In this document: piece after piece, positions 8,449-17,151 of the stretch
How the letters are laid out: each line of letters opens with the position of its first letter
How positions within the stretch are numbered: the stretch's first letter is position 1
Assembly: GCA_947385785.1 (NCBI GenBank)
Contig: CANDMH010000003.1
Span: forward strand, 1 to 46,127
DNA: 46,127 bases
DNA from: an uncultured Lachnospiraceae bacterium
GTDB lineage: Bacteria; Bacillota; Clostridia; Lachnospirales; Lachnospiraceae
Direction: 5' to 3'
The notes under the pieces: generated by a model
The model's input: only the letters and a program-made list of their open reading frames with translations
Database searches by the model: none
Told to the model about the DNA's origin: nothing
Position numbers and translations under genes: made by a program

Positions 8449-9198
8449 TCAGGTCCTGGCAGCCCCGTCCACAGACAGAATCACGCCTGTCACATAGCTT
8501 GCCATATCGCTTGCAAGATAGAGGAAGGCATTTGCCACATCCTCCGGCTCGCCCACACGGCCAAGCGGAATGCCCGCAATGATGGGCTGAATCACCGACT
8601 CGGGCAGCACAGCCACCATATCCGTCCTGGTGACACCGGGTGCAACCGCATTCACACGAATGTTATCCTTGCCCAGCTCCCTTGCAAGGGACTTGGTCAG
8701 GCCGTTCACCGCGAACTTGGATGTGGGATACGCCACGCCTGAAGGCTGTCCGTAGATGCTGACCATGGAGCTGGTATTCAGGATAACGCCGCCTCCCTGC
8801 TCCTTCATCACCTTTGCGGCGGCCTGGGCGCAGTTAAATACCGCATTGACGTTAAGGGCCATGGTTTTCGCAAAATCCTCCGGCTTGTAGTCGTAGAGAC
8901 TGTCTCTTGCAGAGACGCCCGCATTGTTCACCATGATGTCAAGGCTGCCGAAGGCCTCTTTCACCGCAGCCACTGCCTTGCCCACCTCTTCCGGATTCTG
9001 CAGATCAGGGCACAGTCCCATTACCTTATAATCCGGATTTTCCGCTTTCAGCTTCTCCAGGGCCTTGTCCACCGTCTCCTGCCTGGATCCGCAGAGCGCA
9101 ACGGACGCGCCGTTGTCCAGATACAGCTTCACGATGGCATACCCGATTCCTCTTGTACCGCCTGTGACCATTGCAACCTTGCCTTTTAATAATTCCAT
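8449..9198 (-). CDS. SDR family oxidoreductase (FabG-like)
   Basis: Classical short-chain dehydrogenase/reductase of 249 residues, cytoplasmic and NAD(P)-dependent. Seen: the cofactor loop TGGTRGIG near residues 12-19, NNAG at 91-94, and the catalytic S144, Y157 and K161 (YPTSK). The C-terminus YVTGVILSVDGA is typical of the FabG branch. The ATG at 9198 has AGGAGG upstream. It is not next to fatty-acid synthesis genes, so I infer a sugar-alcohol or secondary-metabolite reductase rather than the housekeeping FabG. A tandem hairpin-repeat array lies directly upstream of its ribosome site. Confidence 0.92.
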   Translation of the reverse strand: MELLKGKVAMVTGGTRGIGYAIVKLYLDNGASVALCGSRQETVDKALEKLKAENPDYKVMGLCPDLQNPEEVGKAVAAVKEAFGSLDIMVNNAGVSARDSLYDYKPEDFAKTMALNVNAVFNCAQAAAKVMKEQGGGVILNTSSMVSIYGQPSGVAYPTSKFAVNGLTKSLARELGKDNIRVNAVAPGVTRTDMVAVLPESVIQPIIAGIPLGRVGEPEDVANAFLYLASDMASYVTGVILSVDGAART

Positions 9199-9218
9199 CC
9201 TCTTTTCCTCCTATTTAC

Positions 9219-9378
9219 AGTTCCGCATCTGCCCATTCGGTACCATTCACGGCAGAGAAATTCCTGTCCCAAGTGCAGGGCCAGTAATTCCTCTGGGCAC
9301 CTAATGGGCAGATGCTGTTTTTTACAGTTCCGCATCTGCCCTTTCGGTACCATTCACGGCAGAGGCTGTTTTTATAGT
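9219..9378. repeat. Family C tandem hairpin repeat, 107-bp period
   Basis: AGTTCCGCATCTGCCC begins at 9219 and again at 9326. The first unit ends GGGCAGATGCTG, so its ends form the inverted repeat GCATCTGCCC/GGGCAGATGC. The second unit is truncated. The array fills the gap between the small protein at 9379 and the ribosome site of the SDR gene. Confidence 0.85.
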
Positions 9379-9735
9379 CTAAAATTCTACCGGCTTGTAT
9401 TCGCTCATGTCCGGCACAAAGGTATTGTCATAGAAATCCAGGAAAATACGGTAACACTCTTCCTCCGTGCACGATTTGCCAAACAATCTGGTTCCTTCCT
9501 CCTGGATACCCAGCTCTACCTCAATGCCCTCATCCTGAACACAGGCCTGAACGTACCGCACTTTGTGCTGTGGCTCAGGAGCTGTCAGGATGACAAACTG
9601 GTCCGGGTCATCAAACATATCCGCCAGGTAGTCTTCGATATCCACATCTCTGAAATTTTCGGTTTTTCCGTTCTGATTTTCCAACATAAATTTATTCTGC
9701 CTGGCTACATTTTCAAAAACGATATCCCTTCCCAT
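9379..9735 (-). CDS. Conserved-looking small acidic protein, function unknown
   Basis: 118 residues from an ATG at 9735 (MGRDIVFENVARQ). The longer open frame upstream runs into a repeat element (9762-9908), which argues against an earlier start. The protein is soluble and acidic, with DVDIEDYLADMFDDPDQF and a C-terminus rich in aromatic and acidic residues (ECYRIFLDFYDNTFVPD). No membrane helix or signal peptide is seen, and I recognise no catalytic motif or family. It follows the CxxC protein and alpha-galactosidase on the same strand but is separated from them by the repeat element. Confidence 0.6.
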   Translation of the reverse strand: MGRDIVFENVARQNKFMLENQNGKTENFRDVDIEDYLADMFDDPDQFVILTAPEPQHKVRYVQACVQDEGIEVELGIQEEGTRLFGKSCTEEECYRIFLDFYDNTFVPDMSEYKPVEF

Positions 9736-9761
9736 TCTTTCTATGCCCCTTCTATCGTAAT

Positions 9762-9908
9762 TTATACTCGCGACCTGAAACATTTGCCAGAGTAAAGGCG
9801 TATAACGAGTGAGCGCTGTGGCAATACAAACCGGAAAACGGTAAATGAATGCGCTCACGGGTATATACTCATGAACGGAAACAATTGCCACTCTAAATGT
9901 ACAACGAG
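9762..9908. repeat. MITE-like element family A, with an adjoining partial copy
   Basis: The left end TTATACTCGCG, then AAACATTTGCCA at 9762-9790; the core GTATAACGAGTGAGCGC; and the right end GCGCTCACGGGTATAT near 9851-9866. A second left end, ATATACTCATG, then ACAATTGCCA, starts at about 9863 and runs to ACAACGAG at 9908. Two copies therefore abut or overlap between the genes at 9735 and 9951. Confidence 0.65.
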
Positions 9909-9950
9909 TTTTCAGCCTGAAGATTGTCACAAGTTCCAACCCTGCAAAGC

Positions 9951-10145
9951 TCATACAAACAGAGTACATCCCTGGGCCTTAAACTGCTCAATCTTCCGGT
10001 CAATGTCCTCCACCGTCACATCCAGCTTCCCGGCCAGGCAGGCCTTGCAGAGAAACTGTGTGCTTCCCCGGTTTACAAACTTTTTATACGCTCCCACTTC
10101 GTTATAGGTAAGCGCTTTGCCGCACTGCATACAGCCGTCTTTCAC
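9951..10145 (-). CDS. Small CxxC...CxxC zinc-ribbon-like protein
   Basis: 64 residues with two cysteine pairs, CMQC near the N-terminus and CKAC in the middle, probably binding one zinc ion. The end FKAQGCTLFV resembles small uncharacterised Clostridia proteins. I chose the GTG at 10145 because GGAGGG sits six bases before it and because the ATG at 10130 would remove the first zinc cysteine. The gene begins 13 bases after the alpha-galactosidase stop and is probably co-transcribed with it. No specific function can be given. Confidence 0.65.
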   Translation of the reverse strand: MKDGCMQCGKALTYNEVGAYKKFVNRGSTQFLCKACLAGKLDVTVEDIDRKIEQFKAQGCTLFV

Positions 10146-10158
10146 CACATGCCCTCCG

Positions 10159-11289
10159 TTACAGAGCAACCACCCTGGCTCTCAGCACCTCGCAGTCGTA
10201 AGGAGCCAGTTCACGAATAAGCGTTGCATTTTTGACGGTAAATTCTTCTCCACCCCAGACATCCCTGCACGCCAGCGTTCTGCCCGTGCTGAAAGGAAGC
10301 CCTATTTCGTCCAGATTCAGCCTTGCGGCAGCCTTTTCCCCGCTCATGTTAAACAATCCGATGGCAATATCGCCGTTTTCCAGCTGCCTGGAATACAGAA
10401 GCAGATCCGCTCCCGCCCAGGTACCGTTCAGCTTCACCGGCTGGCGGCAGGCCCTGTCCTGATTGATTCGGATCAGTTCCTCATTGCACAGAATGTCCTT
10501 CGTGGCCTGGTTCATATCCCGGATATCGCAGCCGATCATCAGCGGTGAACCCATAAATGCCCAGATGGAAAAGTGGGTTTTGTACTGCGTGTCATTGCAT
10601 CCCTTCAGACCTACATTTCCTTTGCCGTACATGCCTACCACCAGCATATCCATATCGTTAAAGCAGCCCACGCCATTGTAAGGATGCAGTTTTTCCTGCT
10701 GCTTTGTCAAATCCTTTATGGACTCCCAGGTATCGAAGATATCTCCCGTGGAACGCCACATGGAAGCCGCGGAGCTTTTAATCCACTCATGGGTCTCATC
10801 CGCACCCCAGGAGCATGCGCTGAACAGAATATCCCGGCCGCAGTTCTCCAGAGCCAGCCCCATGCGGCGGTACAGATATTTTCCGGGAATGATGGGGCTG
10901 TGATAGCAGTAATCATACTTCAGGAAATCCACCCCCCACTCCGCAAAGGTTTCGGCATCGATAAACTCATGTTCAAAGCTGCCCGGATATCCCGCACAGG
11001 TCAGATTCCCCGCACAGGAATACATGCCGAATTTCAGTCCTTTGGAATGCACATAATCTGCCACTGCCTTCATGCCGTGGGGGAACTTTACCGGATCCGC
11101 CACCAGGCGTTCCTGCCCGTCCCGCTCCCGCAGTGACCAGCAGTCGTCAATCACAAGGTACTCATAGCCCTTCTCCGGCAGGCCGTTTGCCACCATGGCA
11201 TCCGCCGTCTCAAAAATAAGGGCCTCGTTGATGTTTTCTCCAAAAGTGTTCCATGAGTTCCAGCCCATGGGCGGTGTCAGTTTCACCAT
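10159..11289 (-). CDS. Alpha-galactosidase, glycoside hydrolase family 27
   Basis: 376 residues without a signal peptide, so cytoplasmic. It begins LTPPMGWNSWNTFG, the hallmark start of GH27. The predicted nucleophile is D126 in FLKYDYC and the acid/base D183 in WRSTGDI, both in the positions expected of the family. It hydrolyses terminal alpha-galactosides (melibiose and raffinose-type sugars). AGGAGG lies ten bases before the ATG at 11289. No transporter or regulator for galactosides adjoins it. A 36-bp tandem repeat array lies directly upstream. Confidence 0.93.
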   Translation of the reverse strand: MVKLTPPMGWNSWNTFGENINEALIFETADAMVANGLPEKGYEYLVIDDCWSLRERDGQERLVADPVKFPHGMKAVADYVHSKGLKFGMYSCAGNLTCAGYPGSFEHEFIDAETFAEWGVDFLKYDYCYHSPIIPGKYLYRRMGLALENCGRDILFSACSWGADETHEWIKSSAASMWRSTGDIFDTWESIKDLTKQQEKLHPYNGVGCFNDMDMLVVGMYGKGNVGLKGCNDTQYKTHFSIWAFMGSPLMIGCDIRDMNQATKDILCNEELIRINQDRACRQPVKLNGTWAGADLLLYSRQLENGDIAIGLFNMSGEKAAARLNLDEIGLPFSTGRTLACRDVWGGEEFTVKNATLIRELAPYDCEVLRARVVAL

Positions 11290-11312
11290 AATTCATGTCC
11301 CTCCTATTTCAT

Positions 11313-11440
11313 ATCCGCAGGAGGCATAATTCCCCCTGCCCCTTTCGGTTCCGCAGGCAGCACACTTCTTCCTGCCACTTCCACTTCCGCAGGCAGCACA
11401 ATTTCCTCCTGCCACTTCCAGTCCCGCGAGCGGCACATCC
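11313..11440. repeat. 36-bp tandem repeat, about 3.5 units
   Basis: Units begin at about 11313, 11349, 11385 and 11421, with core TTCCGCAGGCAGCACA followed by CTTCCTGCCACTTCCA. The first and last units are diverged. The array fills the gap between the trkH stop and the alpha-galactosidase ribosome site. GCAGG and CCTGC elements would allow small hairpins. Confidence 0.8.
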
Positions 11441-11454
11441 CCATCGGTTCAGAT

Positions 11455-12909
11455 TCATCTGTGTGCCCAGGTGGTACGCGAGAACAGTATCAATATCGGA
11501 AAGATTTCCAGCCTGCCGGCCAGCATGTCCAAAGCAAGCACCAGCTTGGAGAAGGTTCCGTATGCCGCATAGTTACTGGTAGGACCCACCATTTCAAAAC
11601 CAGGTCCGATATTGTTAAAGCATGCCAGCACTGCGGACAGGTTCGTTGTGATCGAAAAACCGTCCACAGAAATCAGAAGAAAGCTGGCCACAATCACAAT
11701 CGCATAAGCCGCCAGGTAGGCGTTGGTATTCTGGAGCACCTTCTCGTCTATAGGCTGTCCGTTGACCCGCACTACCTGTACCTTCTGGGGATGTACAATC
11801 TGCTGCACGCTTCTGCGCAGGCTCTTTAATACCAGCAGCGCCCTTCCGCACTTAAAACCGCCTCCCGTACTGCCGGCGCTGGCGCCGATAATCATCAGGG
11901 CAAGCAGGATTGCCTTTGACAGCCCCGGCCACAGTTCATAATCCGTAGTAGCAAATCCCGTGGTAGTCATAATCGTGGATACCTGGAACGCGGCATGGCG
12001 CAGCGTCTCGCTGAAGGTATCGTAGAATCCTTTGAGATTCAAAGTAATCACCAGAATACTGGCAGCCGCCACCCCCAGATACAGCCTCAGCTCCTCATCC
12101 CGGAATACATTCTTCACCTGTCTGATCAGAAGCAGATAAAAACAGGTAAAGTTCACTCCGCACAGGAACATGAACACGGTACAGACATTCTGGATATAGG
12201 GGCTGTAGCTGGCCATACTGTCGTTTTTAATCCCAAAGCCGCCGGTCCCCACCGTTCCGAAAGCGGTGCAGACCGCCTCGAACAGCGGCATCTTCCCCGC
12301 CACCAGAAACAATACATCCAATACGGTCAACAGGATATAGATCAAATAAAGGATGCTGGCCGTTTTCCGCATCTTCGGCACCAGCTTGCCCACATTGGGC
12401 CCCGGGCTCTCCGCACGGAGCAGATGCATGGTATATCCATTGTCTCCTCCGCCCATGGAGGAAACCGCAAGCAGGAACACCAGCACTCCCATTCCGCCCA
12501 GCCAGTGGCTGAAGCTTCTCCAGTACAGGATTCCCTTAGGCAGACTTTCTACTTCAGGCAGAATAGATGCCCCCGTAGTGGTAAATCCGGACACAATCTC
12601 AAAAAACGCATCCACAAAATCGGGAATGACACCGGAAATAAAAAAGGGCAGACACCCCAGAAGACTCATAACAATCCAGCTGATGCCCACACATGCCAGC
12701 CCCTCTTTAGCATAAAACTTATTTTGGGAACCCCTGCACAGGCACATCAGCAGCCCTGCCACAAGGACAATCACCGCCAGCGTCCACATAAAAGCCCTGA
12801 CAGACGCAAATTCCCCTTCATACAGGCTGAGCAGCATGGCAGGCACCATAAACGCGGCCTCTACCATCAGTATTTTCCCGATGAATCTTCCCATCATTTT
12901 ATAGTTCAT
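11455..12909 (-). CDS. trkH: Potassium uptake transporter, TrkH family
   Basis: Polytopic membrane subunit (484 aa) that forms the ion pathway of the Trk potassium uptake system. The four selectivity-filter loops are visible: TTTGASIL, GTVGTGGFG, TTTGFATTD and NNIGPGFE. The gating-loop glycine run GASAGSTGGG precedes the fourth repeat. The ATG at 12909 has GAGAGG seven bases upstream. It lies 48 bases downstream of trkA on the same strand, the usual operon order for these partners. Confidence 0.95.
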   Translation of the reverse strand: MNYKMMGRFIGKILMVEAAFMVPAMLLSLYEGEFASVRAFMWTLAVIVLVAGLLMCLCRGSQNKFYAKEGLACVGISWIVMSLLGCLPFFISGVIPDFVDAFFEIVSGFTTTGASILPEVESLPKGILYWRSFSHWLGGMGVLVFLLAVSSMGGGDNGYTMHLLRAESPGPNVGKLVPKMRKTASILYLIYILLTVLDVLFLVAGKMPLFEAVCTAFGTVGTGGFGIKNDSMASYSPYIQNVCTVFMFLCGVNFTCFYLLLIRQVKNVFRDEELRLYLGVAAASILVITLNLKGFYDTFSETLRHAAFQVSTIMTTTGFATTDYELWPGLSKAILLALMIIGASAGSTGGGFKCGRALLVLKSLRRSVQQIVHPQKVQVVRVNGQPIDEKVLQNTNAYLAAYAIVIVASFLLISVDGFSITTNLSAVLACFNNIGPGFEMVGPTSNYAAYGTFSKLVLALDMLAGRLEIFPILILFSRTTWAHR

Positions 12910-12957
12910 AGCAAGCCTCTCACATATTCTGACTCAAGAATCGCTGCTGACACTTCC

Positions 12958-14319
12958 TTACGATTCAAACATATCGTTCAGCTGATAAATGCTCTTTTCC
13001 TTGCTGGTGACGATATAGACAATATCGCCTATGTTATAGTAGGATTCACCGTTCGGTATCTCCATCTTCGCCCCCTTGGCGATACACACCACCAGAACCC
13101 CCTTCTTCAGCTTCAGATTTTTCAGAGGCACGCCGCAATGCTTCACCTTCCCGTCCACCAGAAATTCCATGGCCTCCGCCTGTCCGTCTGCTATGGTATG
13201 GACTGTCAGCGCCGCACCGGTCTGATTTTTCATGGCACGCACATACTGCACAATGGTATTGCAGCACAGTTCCTTGGGTGAAATTACGCTGTCCAGGGAT
13301 AAATTACCCAGAATATCCGTATTTTCGATATGCCCCAGCTTTGTGATAATCTGAGGTACCTTACAGCTTGCGCCATACAGGGAGACAATCATGTTCAGCT
13401 CGTCCATCCCCGTCAACGTCACCACCGCGTCACAGCTGGAGATCCCCTCCTGCTCCAGCAGCATCTGGTTGCTGGCATCTCCCTGAATGATACAGGCCGA
13501 GGGCAGCTGGACCGCAAGCTGTCTGCACCGTTCTGCATCCTGTTCAATAATCTGGATCGCGATGCCGCTGTTTTCAAGCTGTTTCGCCAGATAATAGCTG
13601 ACACGCCCGCCGCCGCACAGGATTGCGCGTTTCGCCTTGTGGGTAATGACCCCCAGATTTTTCAGCAGGATCGTCAGCGTATTGGTAAATGCGGTCACGA
13701 AAATCCGATCTCCCTCCCGGAGTACGAAATTTCCGTTGGGCGCTATGGCTTTTCCTTCCCGCAGCACGGCACAGACCAGTATCTTACATTTGACTATGCC
13801 ATACATGTCATTGAGCGCCACATTGCAGAGCTTGCTCCTGCCGTCAATCCGCAGCTCCACAATCTCCACACGGCCCTTCGTAAAGGTATCCCGCTTCAGG
13901 AAGCCCGGGTATTTCAACAGACGTTCAATCTCCACAGCCGCCTGCCGCTCCGGGTTCACCGCCATGGACAGCCCGAACATCTCTCTCATGGAGAAAATCT
14001 GGTCCATATACTGGGGATTGCATACCCTGGCAATGGTATGGATATTCGCATTCATGGCATGGGCAGTCATACAGCAGAGCAGATTGACCTCGTCCGCCCC
14101 GGCCATGGCAATCAGCAGGTCCGCCTCCTTCACCCCCGCCTGCCGCAATACTTCCATGGAAGCACAGTTCCCCTGTACTACCATAATGTCATAAAGTTCC
14201 TCGCTGGATTCCAGAATCTTCAGATTGGAATCAATCAGTGTCAGTTCATCACCCTCGGCGGACAGCTGGCGGGTCAGCGCTGCCCCCACCTTACCATTGC
14301 CGGCAATTATTATTTTCAC
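12958..14319 (-). CDS. trkA: Trk potassium uptake regulatory subunit TrkA
   Basis: Cytoplasmic ring-forming gate regulator of TrkH (453 aa). Two tandem RCK modules, each an NAD-binding Rossmann fold (IIAGNGKVG at the start; AILCGGGRVSYYLA near residue 230) followed by a TrkA-C domain. The GTG at 14319 is chosen because AAGAGG is suitably spaced and the protein then starts MKIIIAGNGKVG like its relatives; an in-frame TTG at 14328 sits too close to the ribosome site. It is the first gene of a trkA-trkH operon whose upstream region carries a family A element. Confidence 0.94.
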   Translation of the reverse strand: MKIIIAGNGKVGAALTRQLSAEGDELTLIDSNLKILESSEELYDIMVVQGNCASMEVLRQAGVKEADLLIAMAGADEVNLLCCMTAHAMNANIHTIARVCNPQYMDQIFSMREMFGLSMAVNPERQAAVEIERLLKYPGFLKRDTFTKGRVEIVELRIDGRSKLCNVALNDMYGIVKCKILVCAVLREGKAIAPNGNFVLREGDRIFVTAFTNTLTILLKNLGVITHKAKRAILCGGGRVSYYLAKQLENSGIAIQIIEQDAERCRQLAVQLPSACIIQGDASNQMLLEQEGISSCDAVVTLTGMDELNMIVSLYGASCKVPQIITKLGHIENTDILGNLSLDSVISPKELCCNTIVQYVRAMKNQTGAALTVHTIADGQAEAMEFLVDGKVKHCGVPLKNLKLKKGVLVVCIAKGAKMEIPNGESYYNIGDIVYIVTSKEKSIYQLNDMFES

Positions 14320-14375
14320 TGATATCAAACCTCTTTTCCTGCATATTTACAGTAAGCAGCATCAGCCCTGTACCT

Positions 14376-14468
14376 GATCGAAAACACTTGCCAACATAAA
14401 TGTATAACGAGTAAGCGCATCCATACTGTGAAACAGGCAATTGGCAAATGCATGCGCTTACGAGTATG
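14376..14468. repeat. MITE-like element family A
   Basis: GATCGAAAACACTTGCCA on the left, core GTATAACGAGTAAGCGC, and TTGGCAAATGCATGCGC followed by TTACGAGTATG on the right. The left terminal TTATACTC has decayed. It lies 5' of trkA. Confidence 0.6.
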
Positions 14469-14535
14469 CGTTCCACACTGGAAATGCCCACAGCACAGAC
14501 AGGGATAGTCCCTGCCCGATTTGTGGGCCGCATTT

Positions 14536-14590
14536 TATACTGCACGCCAGTTTCTTACCCAAGGCGATTTTGTAAATTCCGGCGGTCTTG
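14536..14590. repeat. Short copy of repeat family B
   Basis: TATACTGCACGCCAGTTTC at 14536 and TTTTGTAAATTCCGGCGGTC, ending near 14590, match both ends of the family B unit at 25340-25443, with most of the middle missing. It ends at the 3' edge of the NlpC/P60 gene. Confidence 0.6.
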
Positions 14591-14593
14591 AGC

Positions 14594-15979
14594 TTAATTC
14601 ACGATTCTCCGGACTCCCAGAATCGTCCTGTACTGTGCCTGGCTGACCTTAATCCCACCGCTGGGATAAGGCCTGCTGTTGCTTGCATGTACAATCAGGC
14701 CGTCACCGATATACAGCCCTACATGCCCCTCATAGCAGATAATGTCCCCCGGCTGGGCATCACTGTAATTCACGGCCGTACCGTTATTCCTCTGCTGATA
14801 GGATGTCCTGGAAACCGAATAACCGAAGTCACTGTACACCCTGTAGATAAACCCGGAACAGTCCGCGCCGTTCGTCAGGCTGGTTCCTCCTGATACATAA
14901 GGATTCCCCACATATTGTAAAGCATACTGCGCAATCTGCTTTCCTGTGGCGCTGCCGGAAGCATTCGTCACCGCGGACGAGGCGTTGGAAGCGGATGAGC
15001 CGCCGCTGCTTCCTCCGGAGCCGGCGCTCCCCCCGCTGCTGCCGGTCCCGTTCTGCGCTGCGGCTGCTGCCGCCTTCGCTTTGGCAAGATTTGCCTTATC
15101 CTGCTGTAAAAGCTTCTTCGCCACAGCTGCTTCCTGTCTTGCTTTCTTAATCTCCGCATCATAATTGGCGGATTGCTGTTTCTTTTTTGCAAGCATGCTG
15201 TCCAGACTGGCTTTCTGGCTCTTCAGTTCCTCCCTGTCGGCCTCCAGCTGCTGCCTGTCCGCCTGAAGCTGCTGTTTATCCGCCTCCAGCTGCTGTCTGT
15301 CTTCCTCCAGCTGGACTTTCTCGTCCTCCAGCTTCAGCCACAGCTCATGCACCTGGTTCTTTACCTCGATATACTGGAGCAGCATGGAATTCTCGTATTC
15401 ATGTACCTTCTCCACCCTGTCCATATGGTTCAGGATATCGGAAAGCCCCTTTCCCTCCAGTATGGCATCCAGAACGGAATCCTCGCCCCGCTCATAAATC
15501 ATCCGGGCACATATGACCATATTCTCCCGTTGGGCAGCCTCACGCTCCATGGCAGCTTTATATTCCTCCTCCGTCTGTACAATCTGAAGCTGCTTCTGGG
15601 CAATCTCCTCTTCCTTCCGGGCAATCTCCTCCTCCTTCTGGGAGATTTCCTCCTCTTTCGCCGCTATCTCGTCTTCCTTCAGCCCGATTGTAGTCATCAT
15701 GTTGAGAATCTCGGCATTCAGATCGTCGATCTGCTCCTGCAGGATATCCTGCTCGCTCTCCATCGCCACAATCTGTTTGTTGATATTCTCCAGCTGATTG
15801 GTATGCTGATTAATCTTCCCCTCGATCTCGGAGACGCTGGACGCACTGGCAACCATGAAATAATTCCCGTCAACCCCCAGACAGCCCGCCATCAGGCTGC
15901 CGGCCAATATGAAATTCAGTATTGTTTTCATTTTTCTTCTCATGGTTCTAAGCATATCACATTTCCCGGAATATTTCAT
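14594..15979 (-). CDS. Secreted NlpC/P60 peptidoglycan endopeptidase with coiled-coil N-terminus
   Basis: Cell-wall hydrolase of the CwlO/PcsB layout. A signal peptide (RRKMKTILNFILAGSLMAG ... VASAS) leads into a coiled coil of about 250 residues with heptad-like EEEIAxKEE and QQLEADRQQLQ repeats. A Ser/Gly linker follows, then a C-terminal NlpC/P60 domain with the catalytic Cys374 (GADCSGF), His419 (EGHVGLYIGDG) and His431. It should cut gamma-D-Glu-diamino-acid bonds in cell-wall peptides, and the coiled coil suggests control by an FtsEX-like partner, which is not in this window. The start is uncertain: 15979 has AGAGG too close to it, while Met9 at 15955 follows a GGGAA. Confidence 0.92.
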   Translation of the reverse strand: MKYSGKCDMLRTMRRKMKTILNFILAGSLMAGCLGVDGNYFMVASASSVSEIEGKINQHTNQLENINKQIVAMESEQDILQEQIDDLNAEILNMMTTIGLKEDEIAAKEEEISQKEEEIARKEEEIAQKQLQIVQTEEEYKAAMEREAAQRENMVICARMIYERGEDSVLDAILEGKGLSDILNHMDRVEKVHEYENSMLLQYIEVKNQVHELWLKLEDEKVQLEEDRQQLEADKQQLQADRQQLEADREELKSQKASLDSMLAKKKQQSANYDAEIKKARQEAAVAKKLLQQDKANLAKAKAAAAAAQNGTGSSGGSAGSGGSSGGSSASNASSAVTNASGSATGKQIAQYALQYVGNPYVSGGTSLTNGADCSGFIYRVYSDFGYSVSRTSYQQRNNGTAVNYSDAQPGDIICYEGHVGLYIGDGLIVHASNSRPYPSGGIKVSQAQYRTILGVRRIVN

Positions 15980-16019
15980 CCTCTAAAATATTAAGAAATT
16001 GTAAACTGTTCTCCGCTCG

Positions 16020-17027
16020 TTACTGTTCACTCGGTGCCGCCGCGGAACGTCCGCGGGCATTCATCCCCCTGTAATGCCCTCTGCAATCCTCCTGGTGTGC
16101 ATCCACCAGCCGCTTCTCAAGACTGCGGATTTCTCTGAAATGCCGCAGATACAGCCAGAACATGACAGCAAAGTAAGGCGAGAAAAACCGCAGCAGCCTC
16201 ACAAAATAAGCGGAGCTTGTCCGAAAAGCGGCAGATTTCTCCTGCCATAAAAGCAGCAGGCAGAATACCGGCGATTTTTCCTTCTCCCTCTCAATTCTAC
16301 ACAGGCGAGCCACTTCCCCGTTGTGCAGAACTCTGGTGGGACTGTTGAAATTGGAGATGGAGGAATCGGATATCCGATACAGAATCATCGGCCGGTTCAC
16401 ATAGCATACCCTGATGTCTTTATTCTCATCCAGTATTTTCTGAAAACAGGCCCGATCATTCACTGTCCTGAACTGCAGGATAAAGTTCAGCACACTTTCC
16501 GACAGCAGCGATTTCCTGTAAACGGCGGTTCCCATAATCGGAAAGCCGAGTTTTATGCAGCGGTAAAGCGTCTTTCCCCGGATAAAATTCTGCAGTGCCA
16601 CCTCCAGATAAGTGCCGTAGCTCGTGACAATATCTCCTTCTCCCGTAAATTTCAGAAAAGCGGTGCATACCATGTCATACTCGTCCAGCTTTGCCGTAAT
16701 ATCGAACAGGTTATAAGGCGCCAGCAGATCGTCTCCGTTCACTGCCACGAACCGCTCTCCCTCCACATGCCTTAACGCGTCCACATAGTTGACACAGATG
16801 CCCGCATTTTTTTCTCTGAAGAGCCTGTTGATTTTGGCAAAAAGCCCGCCGTTCTCCTCCAGCCACCGGTTGATGACCCGGCAGCTGTCGTCTGTGGAAC
16901 CGTCGTCTGTAACGATCAGCTGAAAAGTCTGTCCCTGTCCGTATTGCTCAATCTGATACCGGATACTTTCCAGCATATCCGGAACTACCTCCGCCTGATT
17001 GTAGCATGTGACCACAAATGTGAACAT
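16020..17027 (-). CDS. Glycosyltransferase family 2
   Basis: 335 residues. GT-A fold start FTFVVTCYNQAEVVPDMLES, nucleotide-binding TDDGSTDDS near residue 40 and a metal-site-like NGDD near residue 98. The C-terminal third has a hydrophobic stretch (AYFVRLLRFFSPYFAVMFWLYLR, broken here for description) that may anchor it at the inner membrane face. GGAGG precedes the ATG at 17027. It diverges from the next glycosyltransferase across a short promoter region. Sugar and acceptor are unknown; context suggests surface-glycan assembly. Confidence 0.9.
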   Translation of the reverse strand: MFTFVVTCYNQAEVVPDMLESIRYQIEQYGQGQTFQLIVTDDGSTDDSCRVINRWLEENGGLFAKINRLFREKNAGICVNYVDALRHVEGERFVAVNGDDLLAPYNLFDITAKLDEYDMVCTAFLKFTGEGDIVTSYGTYLEVALQNFIRGKTLYRCIKLGFPIMGTAVYRKSLLSESVLNFILQFRTVNDRACFQKILDENKDIRVCYVNRPMILYRISDSSISNFNSPTRVLHNGEVARLCRIEREKEKSPVFCLLLLWQEKSAAFRTSSAYFVRLLRFFSPYFAVMFWLYLRHFREIRSLEKRLVDAHQEDCRGHYRGMNARGRSAAAPSEQ

Positions 17028-17062
17028 ATCTCTGCCTCCGATTCTGTATTTCTTAATGGCAC

Positions 17063-17091
17063 TTCCATTTTATGCGGAAATGTACTATACT
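17063..17091 (+). promoter_or_regulatory. Possible sigma-A promoter for the rightward glycosyltransferase
   Basis: A good -10 box TATACT at 17086-17091 with a poor -35 (TTCCAT, 17063-17068) at 17-base spacing. It is correctly placed about 60 bases before the TTG start at 17152. The weak -35 keeps confidence low. Confidence 0.3.
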
Positions 17092-17151
17092 GGTTTCTAT
17101 AGTTTCGCTCCACCATACCTTCCAAATTTTGACAGAAACGAGGATACCATT

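Noticed and set aside
9736..9969. Longer N-terminus for the protein at 9379
   Set aside because: The extra codons fall within a MITE-like element, and the translated sequence is not protein-like.
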